NCBI RefSeq assembly: GCF_001613005.1
Contig: NZ_BDBN01000090.1
Span: 1-37,821 of the forward strand
Direction: 5' to 3'
Source: Nocardia nova NBRC 15556
GTDB lineage: Bacteria > Actinomycetota > Actinomycetes > Mycobacteriales > Mycobacteriaceae
DNA: 37,821 bases
Each line of letters begins with the position of its first letter. The stretch's first letter is position 1. The notes beneath the pieces were generated by a model that was given only the letters and a program-made list of their open reading frames with translations, had not been told where the DNA came from and searched no databases. Both the position numbers and the translations under genes were made by a program. Positions 32,659 through 37,821 of this stretch are shown piece after piece.

Positions 32659-32687
32659 AGGGTAGTCAAAGCGCCAAAAACGGGCAA
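32659..32687 (-). promoter_or_regulatory. Candidate promoter of the Amidase_6 toxin gene
   Basis: On the minus strand TTGCCC (32682-32687), 17 bp, then TACCCT (32659-32664), with about 25 bases from the expected start site to the ATG at 32627. The stretch 32665-32700 is unusually A/T-rich for the window. Confidence 0.35.
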
Positions 32688-32743
32688 ATGGAACAAATTT
32701 GGTGGCGCGGCGATCTCGGCCGGACGAACCGCACGCCGCCGGG

Positions 32744-33247
32744 CTATTTGCGGTGTCGGCCGGTATACCCCTCGGTCGACGGAGAATCCTGAGTATTCTC
32801 GCGACTGCCGGCCTCGCCGCCGGAGCCATCGGCCGCACCTTTGCCGATCCGGCGCGGTTTGGCGATCCGCCGGATGCCGGCGGCTGGGGCAGCTTCACCA
32901 GCTCGTTTCCGTCGCAGTTCGTCCAAGTCGACGACGCTCGCGTCCTGATCGCCGGGGCAGGCGTCATCCGCCGCAGGGCTCGAATCGCCCACCGCGGGGC
33001 CGTGCCACGCCGCAGCAGGGTTCACCGGCCATGCCCCGGTCTCCCGCTGCAATTCCGACCGCATGACGGGTCTGGTCGGCGGCGGATCGTTGACGCGGCT
33101 GCCCTCCGAACGCCACGTCTTGCGGGCGGGTTGGGCAGCGTCCTGCGCCACCCGCCGGGGACGCCGGGGCAGCTGGACAACCTTAGGCGCGCCCGCTCCG
33201 GTGTCCTTCGGTGCGGATCGCGATCCCGGTACTTCCTGGTCAGACAT
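32744..33247 (-). CDS. Hypothetical low-complexity Pro/Arg-rich protein
   Basis: A 167-aa hydrophilic, disordered-looking protein rich in Pro, Arg, Gly and Asp, with no recognisable domain. A short helical motif ASVVDLDELRRKR is the only ordered-looking part. It lies upstream of the toxin gene on the same strand, separated by 116 bp that hold a probable promoter. The ATG at 33247 has a weak ribosome binding site, and a longer open frame exists on the opposite strand, so the gene is only moderately supported. It may be a partner of the secretion substrate. Confidence 0.45.
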   Translation of the reverse strand: MSDQEVPGSRSAPKDTGAGAPKVVQLPRRPRRVAQDAAQPARKTWRSEGSRVNDPPPTRPVMRSELQRETGAWPVNPAAAWHGPAVGDSSPAADDACPGDQDASVVDLDELRRKRAGEAAPAAGIRRIAKPRRIGKGAADGSGGEAGSRENTQDSPSTEGYTGRHRK

Positions 33248-33512
33248 CGAATTACCGGGCGACGAGCGCCGCTGTCCCAGTCGCAGCGCCGGTCAGGTCG
33301 CCGAGTCGATGTCCACTTTTGTGGCTGATGGTGGTGCTCACGTCCCTATTGTCTCAGAGTGTCGCGGGTGGAAGCGAGGTCGGTGCGGTCGGGCGCGTGA
33401 TGCTGTCGAACCGGCGTCGATCGGAGGGTGAACTAGCGGGTCGCTGATGTGGTTCCGCGGGCCGGGCTCGAGGTGGTGATGAGCCGTCGATCCGAATCAT
33501 CGGAATCCGTAA

Positions 33513-33743
33513 TCAGAGGCAGTGCGCGGGCGGAGCTGGGCTCCAGCTGCCGATACAGCCTGCGCCGATGTACGCGAGCAGATCGATCACGGTCGAACCG
33601 GTTTGCAGGACGACGGGTGCGTTCGCGGTGATCTGGTCAGCGTTGCTGTACTCCAACGGGATTCCGGTTTCTGCGCCGGCGATGCCCGCGGGAGCGATAC
33701 CGAAGGCGGCGACTGCGACGACGAGGACGGCAAGCCGTTTCAT
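33513..33743 (-). CDS. Small secreted protein
   Basis: A 76-aa protein with a typical Sec signal peptide (MKRLAVLVVAVAAFGIAPAG, with an Ala-Gly-Ala cleavage region near residue 24) and a 50-residue mature part ending CIGSWSPAPPAHCL, with two Cys that may form a disulfide. The start at 33743 follows GAGAGG; a Met at 33767 is possible but would place extra residues before the signal. No family is recognised. The short mature domain fits the many small exported proteins of Nocardia and Mycobacterium. It stands alone. Confidence 0.7.
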   Translation of the reverse strand: MKRLAVLVVAVAAFGIAPAGIAGAETGIPLEYSNADQITANAPVVLQTGSTVIDLLAYIGAGCIGSWSPAPPAHCL

Positions 33744-34209
33744 GGTGTTCCTCTCGAACAACTGCATCAGGTTTCAGCGTTCGAGCCAGCATAGTGTGAA
33801 GTGATCATGTTTCGGAGTGATCGGGGACTTTGCGCAGATAGGCGGACCGGCTGCTTGCGAGGGTGAAGAGCTGTGGGGGAGCCGCGACCCAGCGGGCTGC
33901 GGTACGCCCTGATAACCGCCGGTGCATCAGTACCAGAAGAGGTCAGTTGCCCGCGGCGGTCGCGGAGTCAGCGCGCTCGCAACGCGTGAGCCAGCGCTAT
34001 CGGATCGGCCCTTTAGACGTCGGCGCCGTGGTGTAGCAGTCGGTCGCTGGCCCGAAATGTTCACAGCCCTGGAAGGTCGGAAATTCTGACACATCGAGGG
34101 CGAGGCTCGGGAGCTGTCACAAATGCTGTCGAACCTGAGCGAGCCCACCCTGCCGGGCGATAGATTTGAATGGAAGTAGTTCAATTTTCCTGTGGGGCGG
34201 GAGGATTCG
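33744..34209. other. 466-bp gap without a supported gene
   Basis: The stretch between the divergent small secreted protein and the esterase. Small open frames exist on both strands, but none has a start and composition I trust. TAGATT at 34161-34166 (TANNNT) and a partial dyad TTGAA (34166-34170) / TTCAA (34180-34184) may belong to the esterase promoter. Confidence 0.5.
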
Positions 34210-35097
34210 TTGCATCACACACGTATGTCCGGACCGGTATGCCGGGCTGTAACAGTCATGTCTGCCATATTCGCGCTCGCGATGTCGAGCGCGACCGCCG
34301 CGGCCGAGTCGGCTCCAGGGGAGTCGGACCCTGCGCCCGCGGCCTGCTCCCTGGCTGCCGCCTCGGTGACTCGCACCGTCAACGGTCAGCCCTACCTGCT
34401 GCGCGTTCCCAGCGGCCTGACCGGCGCCGCGCCACTGCTGGTCGCGCTCCACGGCGGCGGAAGCAACCCCAGCAGGCACGAAACCCAATCGGGCTGGACA
34501 CCTTTCGCCGCACAGCAGAAATTCATCGTCGCCTACCCGCAAGGCGGCAAAGACGACGTCACCGACCCCAACCGCCCCGACGACCGCAGCTGGTACTTCG
34601 AAAACGGCAACCGGCACGACGTCGACTTCCTGCAACAGGTCATCGCCGACATCGAGAGCCACTGGTGCGTCGACACCAAGCGTGTCTATATGTCCGGCCA
34701 CTCCAACGGCGGCCAAATGACCTCCCGCATGGCCTGCGCCGCATCAGCACAACTGGGCGCGGTAGCGATGTATGCCGGCGGCTCGCACGGCGGCTGCGAA
34801 GACGGCGTCCCGATCCGCAAACTGTCCTTCGGATTCTTCACCGCCGACAACGACTTCACCCAGGCGCCCGTCTACGCGGCACACCTCCAGTGGCGCGGCA
34901 CCATAGGTTGCAGCAACGACGCCGCCACCGAATCCGGCCCCGAAGTAGCGGAAGGCTACCGGTATTCCTGCGAGCAGGGCGCCAACGTCGTCTGGCGCAA
35001 ATACAAAGCAGGCAGCCATGATTGGCCGAGCGGCGACCGCGGCGCCGATGTGCGCAACCGCATGTGGCAACTGTTCCAGAACCACCCACTACCGTGA
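34210..35097 (+). CDS. Secreted PHB depolymerase/feruloyl esterase-like alpha/beta hydrolase (LpqC-like)
   Basis: A 295-aa exported hydrolase. A signal peptide lies at residues 10-33 (VCRAVTVMSAIFALAMSSAT). The oxyanion-hole motif HGGG is at 81-84, the nucleophile Ser165 is in MSGHSNGGQM (GxSxG), and a C-terminal GSHDWP supplies His. The segment DVDFLQQVIADIE is typical of the esterase PHB depolymerase family. TTG at 34210, five bases after GGAGG, is preferred to a GTG at 34192. It would hydrolyse polyester or hydroxycinnamoyl-ester-like substrates outside the cell. It is followed by a strong hairpin. Confidence 0.85.
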   Translation: MHHTRMSGPVCRAVTVMSAIFALAMSSATAAAESAPGESDPAPAACSLAAASVTRTVNGQPYLLRVPSGLTGAAPLLVALHGGGSNPSRHETQSGWTPFAAQQKFIVAYPQGGKDDVTDPNRPDDRSWYFENGNRHDVDFLQQVIADIESHWCVDTKRVYMSGHSNGGQMTSRMACAASAQLGAVAMYAGGSHGGCEDGVPIRKLSFGFFTADNDFTQAPVYAAHLQWRGTIGCSNDAATESGPEVAEGYRYSCEQGANVVWRKYKAGSHDWPSGDRGADVRNRMWQLFQNHPLP

Positions 35098-35104
35098 CAG
35101 CTCA

Positions 35105-35131
35105 GGCGCGCGACGGGACCCGTTGCGCGCC
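35105..35131. terminator. Strong hairpin between convergent genes
   Basis: GGCGCGCGACGGG, one base, CCCGTTGCGCGCC: a 13-bp stem with one G-T wobble. It lies eight bases after the esterase stop and ahead of the stop of the convergent 129-aa gene. There is no U-tract. It may end transcription from both sides. Confidence 0.55.
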
Positions 35132-35181
35132 AACGAATCACGCTGATCAACCTGACGGGGTTCGCCGGAGATGCCTGATGA

Positions 35182-35571
35182 TCAATCGTTGATATCGTCC
35201 GAATCGGAGTTGTCTTTCAGGTACTCCGGCCGTCCTGGCCAATGAGGTGGAGTGACAGACTGTCCCGTCCACGCATCCAGTGGCTGAATTTCGAAGATAG
35301 AACACGGCCGAAACCATCCTCGCCCCCAGGAATTCCTCAACCTCAACGCGGTTCCAATGATCGATTCGATGTCGGGGGAGCCCTTGGCGAGGGACCTAGC
35401 GGACAGTTCGGTGTCGTAACCGACCAGAATGCGGAAATGGTCGTCGTCCAAGACGAGTTCGAGATGGTCCGATTTCCACTCTATCCTGGTGACGGTTCTC
35501 CCGCGCAAAGGCTTGAACAACCAGCGATCCTCGTGCTCAACGATGGCCCGGGGTTCCTTATCAGCTCCCAT
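35182..35571 (-). CDS. Hypothetical small protein of the second toxin cassette
   Basis: A 129-aa acidic protein, soluble and without signal peptide. Predicted alternating strands (TVTRIEWKSDHLELVLDDDHF, in segments) and an Asp/Ser-rich tail. No family is recognised. GAGGAG precedes the ATG at 35571. It is 20 bp after the YbaB-like gene and is the last gene of the metallopeptidase-toxin operon. Small acidic orphan proteins in such operons are often immunity proteins; here this is only a suggestion. Confidence 0.65.
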   Translation of the reverse strand: MGADKEPRAIVEHEDRWLFKPLRGRTVTRIEWKSDHLELVLDDDHFRILVGYDTELSARSLAKGSPDIESIIGTALRLRNSWGRGWFRPCSIFEIQPLDAWTGQSVTPPHWPGRPEYLKDNSDSDDIND

Positions 35572-35591
35572 AACTCCTCTAAAGGCGAGGC

Positions 35592-36026
35592 TTACTCCGT
35601 CCAGCCGCGGCGGTTCATACGCTCAAAATAGGCATCATCGGCTGCCTGGATGTCGTTCTCGGTCATTGGCTGATGGCGCGGCGGTTCCGGTGGTGCTGAC
35701 CGCTCGCCAGTCAGGATCTCGAACTGCCGACGCATGCGAGGATCGCCCTGCTGAATGAGCCGTTGGACCTTTGTAGCTGCATCAGCTCGGGCCTTTCGAT
35801 GAGCAGTACGCATCGAGTGGGCGAGCTGCTCGCTGGTCCAGCGCAGCGCGCCGGGCGCAATCCGAAGATCGGTGATGTCGCCGTTCGCGTCGACTTCTAT
35901 TGCGACGCCTTGCAGTTGGCAGAGGCCCCGGATCGCAGCAACTGAGTCGGATAGCTGCCGACTGGTGCGTCGGACCTCATCGAGGTCGCGTTGTAGTTGT
36001 CGTTCCCATGCTTGCAGGTCTGCCAT
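35592..36026 (-). CDS. YbaB/EbfC-like family protein
   Basis: A 144-aa protein. The N-terminal coiled helix (ERQLQRDLDEVRRTSRQLSD), the central strands (VAIEVDANGDITDLRIAP) and the following helix (SEQLAHSMRTAHRKARADA) match the YbaB/EbfC nucleoid-associated fold. Such proteins are common in actinobacterial WXG/type VII effector loci, where their role is unclear. The C-terminal ~45 residues are an added tail. The ATG at 36026 has AGGAGA at nine bases. It lies between the 82-aa protein and the 129-aa protein. Confidence 0.75.
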   Translation of the reverse strand: MADLQAWERQLQRDLDEVRRTSRQLSDSVAAIRGLCQLQGVAIEVDANGDITDLRIAPGALRWTSEQLAHSMRTAHRKARADAATKVQRLIQQGDPRMRRQFEILTGERSAPPEPPRHQPMTENDIQAADDAYFERMNRRGWTE

Positions 36027-36088
36027 CGGGCGGGCTCTCCTCTTCACCGAGTGGAACCGGATTCTGGTGGTAGTGAACGATTCGCTGG

Positions 36089-36337
36089 CTACACTGTGCG
36101 CACTACGTCCCCAGGTTCTGCTCGCTCGGATATCTCTCGGGAGAACACGAACGAGTATTGCCCGGAAGGAGAGCGGTGAATTTCGATACCTTCCAGAACG
36201 CCGCGGACGGTTGACCCGTCGCTCTTGCGCAGTTCGACCTGGTCTCCGACGGAGAATATGTCGTCGGTTCGGCCGACTATGATCGGGTTGGGGCGAAAGC
36301 TCACCCGAAATATGTCATCGATCCGGAATTCGCTCAC
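36089..36337 (-). CDS. Small beta protein resembling EF-Tu domain 2
   Basis: An 82-aa protein. The order IIVGRTDDIFSVGDQVEL, then GVLEGIEIHR and PGDVVRTV follows the strand pattern of the second (beta-barrel) domain of translation GTPases, but there is no GTPase domain. It starts with GTG at 36337, only two bases after the toxin stop. The immediate downstream position makes it the leading candidate immunity protein for the zincin-like toxin. This is an inference; no direct immunity family is recognised. Confidence 0.65.
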   Translation of the reverse strand: MSEFRIDDIFRVSFRPNPIIVGRTDDIFSVGDQVELRKSDGSTVRGVLEGIEIHRSPSGQYSFVFSREISERAEPGDVVRTV

Positions 36338-36339
36338 TC

Positions 36340-37758
36340 TCAGTGTCCTGCCTTTCCGGACAAGTAGTCGTTCCAGAATCTCTCGTCTGCGGCGTACGCC
36401 TCATCCTCGAGTTCGTTCGTCACGAGGTTGTTGGTCACCTTCCCCTGCGCATATTGGTCGATGTGGACTCGCTCGTGCACGAGATTCCGCATCAAACTCT
36501 CCTCATCGGCGAAGGCCGACGGTGCGAGGGCGATGTGGTCGCCTGACGTGCTCGCACTGGCGCCCACACTGTCGTAGTAGCGAATGTCGTCGGCAGAGTT
36601 CGCGATGTCGAAACGCACGCCCGTCAAGTCGACCCCTGCGCGGCGTGCGTATTCCTCGACGGTCTCTCTGGTCATCGGCAAGTGGTTTCCGCTGTCCAAC
36701 ACCTCACGATTTGTTCTACTCCGCATCCGTGAGAACAGGCGGCCATCGGACAACACGGCGCCCCCGCGATCGAGCGGTGTCAGCTTGACCTTTGCTGCAT
36801 CCACCCAATTTCGCACTTTTTCGAAGATGGGCTTCATCTTGCCGACAAGCGGTTTGATGGCGTCAGTTACGATCTTCGCGATCTTGGTGGAAAGCTCGCC
36901 GATGATGGTTGCAATGCGGCGCCCTTTCATAGCGATGCGCCCGGCCATGGCGGTGTTTCCGACCCACTCGGACAGACTCCCCGTCACAGGGGCGAGGATG
37001 GCGAATACCCCCTCGGCTACCGCGGTCTCGACGACGAACTCCTTCAGTTCGTCCAGGATTTTGTGATGCGCTTCGTCCAGATGATGGGCGTAGTCGCCAC
37101 AGGCGTTGCCGAGCGCATCGCACACATCTGCCAGCGCGTTGAAGTCGTTCTGCCGTTCCTGCGACGTCTGGACAGCGATGTCGATCTCGGGAGACTGCTG
37201 ATTGGCGAGAAGAGTCTTGGCCTGCGGCACCTGTCCGGCGATGGTGCGGTAGTCGGCGGCGGCAGTCTGCCACGCGGTCTTTGCGGCACTCAGCTGATCT
37301 TGGTGTCCGTTCGGCCACGCGAACCCGACCACATCCTTGATGATCGACCATCCAAATGGTTCGGGGATACCATCACCGGCCGCGTTGGGTGCCGTCGAGG
37401 GCATACAGGGGTCCGGAAGCAGCTGCGGTGGAGGCGGAACCGGCAGATTGCGCTGATGCGCGGTGATCTCCGCAACCTCGTGATTGTGCGCTCCAACGAC
37501 GAGAAGGTCACGGATCTGGCCACATGACGTGGTCAGCTTCGAGGACGCGGAAATCGCCAGCTGTGCCGATTCGTGGTAGGAGTCGGCCCACTGCTGACCG
37601 ATGCTGTCGCTGCCGGCCATGCCGACGTACGAGTTGAGCACGTTGATCAGCGACGAATGGGTCGTCACCGAGTCGGTTGACATCTGTCCGAATACTTCTC
37701 CGGCAGAATGATATTCGTCTGCTCGGTGGACGATCACCGGGACGGTCGGCGTCGTCAT
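36340..37758 (-). CDS. WXG-like protein with C-terminal zincin metallopeptidase-like domain (putative toxin)
   Basis: A 472-aa protein. The N-terminal ~230 residues are two helical WXG-like segments (HSSLINVLNSYVGMAG, QQWADSYHESAQ, ... FNALADVCDALGNACGDYAHH). A hydrophobic and glycine-rich region follows (VETAVAEGVFAILAPVTGSL, about 242-262). The C-terminal domain from about 350 has NLVHERVHIDQY with HExxH at 428-432 and a downstream EDEAYAADER that can supply the third zinc ligand. This fits a metallopeptidase effector. The ATG at 37758 is chosen, but a GTG at 37767 is possible. The neighbouring gene upstream lies outside the window. Confidence 0.78.
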   Translation of the reverse strand: MTTPTVPVIVHRADEYHSAGEVFGQMSTDSVTTHSSLINVLNSYVGMAGSDSIGQQWADSYHESAQLAISASSKLTTSCGQIRDLLVVGAHNHEVAEITAHQRNLPVPPPPQLLPDPCMPSTAPNAAGDGIPEPFGWSIIKDVVGFAWPNGHQDQLSAAKTAWQTAAADYRTIAGQVPQAKTLLANQQSPEIDIAVQTSQERQNDFNALADVCDALGNACGDYAHHLDEAHHKILDELKEFVVETAVAEGVFAILAPVTGSLSEWVGNTAMAGRIAMKGRRIATIIGELSTKIAKIVTDAIKPLVGKMKPIFEKVRNWVDAAKVKLTPLDRGGAVLSDGRLFSRMRSRTNREVLDSGNHLPMTRETVEEYARRAGVDLTGVRFDIANSADDIRYYDSVGASASTSGDHIALAPSAFADEESLMRNLVHERVHIDQYAQGKVTNNLVTNELEDEAYAADERFWNDYLSGKAGH

Positions 37759-37821
37759 TGTGGCCACATCCCGTGGTTTGTCTCTCCTGCGTTGTGGTAG
37801 GCCGACCGCGCATGGTCTAGC

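Noticed and set aside
32699..33328. A 209-aa plus-strand frame opposite the low-complexity gene
   Set aside because: Arg-rich shadow composition with no domain; the minus-strand frame is slightly better placed relative to the operon but is also weakly supported.
33927..34184. An 85-aa minus-strand open frame in the gap before the esterase
   Set aside because: No ribosome binding site, no domain, and Arg/Ser/Pro-rich composition typical of chance frames.
1..37821. CRISPR arrays, insertion sequences, prophage or attachment sites
   Set aside because: No regularly spaced repeats, transposase, integrase or phage structural genes are found; the window is continuous chromosomal gene content.

Overview
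The window is GC-rich DNA of a mycolic-acid actinobacterium (order Mycobacteriales). Nocardia is the best guess: there are many TetR and F420-type genes, WXG/ESX-style secreted toxins, and a nitrilase cluster of the Mycobacterium smegmatis MSMEG_0565-0572 type. This is inferred from gene content; no rRNA marker is present. I see no tRNA, rRNA, CRISPR array, insertion sequence or prophage.

Region 1 (1-15.6 kb) is mostly housekeeping and accessory metabolism: a DHFR-like reductase with an AraC/DinB regulator, a DUF1707 membrane protein, an MscS channel with a structured leader, an F420-type luciferase-fold oxidoreductase, an XRE/ImmA-like regulator whose zinc motif is degraded, an SGNH hydrolase, an NTF2-like/SDR pair, a UvrD-like helicase with a NERD-like N-terminus, a secreted phospholipase A2-like protein with a small membrane partner, an Old-Yellow-Enzyme/FAD reductase, gluconokinase, and an SDR gene divergent from a TetR gene across twin operators.

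Region 2 (15.6-23.3 kb) is the highlight: a tight seven-gene minus-strand operon of the Nit1C type, which has been genetically linked to bacterial use of cyanide as nitrogen source. Transcription order is nitB (Sll0783/MSMEG_0572 family), a radical SAM gene, a GNAT-AIR synthase fusion, nitrilase nitC, a flavoprotein, a second nitrilase-like gene, and an MSMEG_0565-type glycosyltransferase. The second nitrilase has Asp in place of both the catalytic Cys and the catalytic Glu, so it looks like a pseudoenzyme kept inside the operon. A perfect GTnAC-N6-GAAAC element, a GlnR-like half box, lies upstream of nitB and would fit nitrogen control.

Region 3 (23.3-30.6 kb) holds a sterol-desaturase-like hydroxylase divergent from a TetR gene over a perfect 15-bp inverted repeat, a histidine phosphatase, a TetR gene divergent from a DUF1772/deazaflavin-nitroreductase fusion with twin operators, a phosphotransferase, and a P450 lacking the EXXR arginine.

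Region 4 (30.6-37.8 kb) holds two secreted-toxin-like cassettes on the minus strand. One is a WXG-like protein with a C-terminal Amidase_6 domain, followed by a small membrane protein and a WXG100-like helical protein. The other is a WXG-like protein with a C-terminal HERVH zincin-like domain, followed by an EF-Tu-domain-2-like small protein, a YbaB-like protein and an orphan. The second cassette has visibly lower GC than the rest, suggesting recent acquisition. Between them lie a small secreted protein and an LpqC-like esterase.
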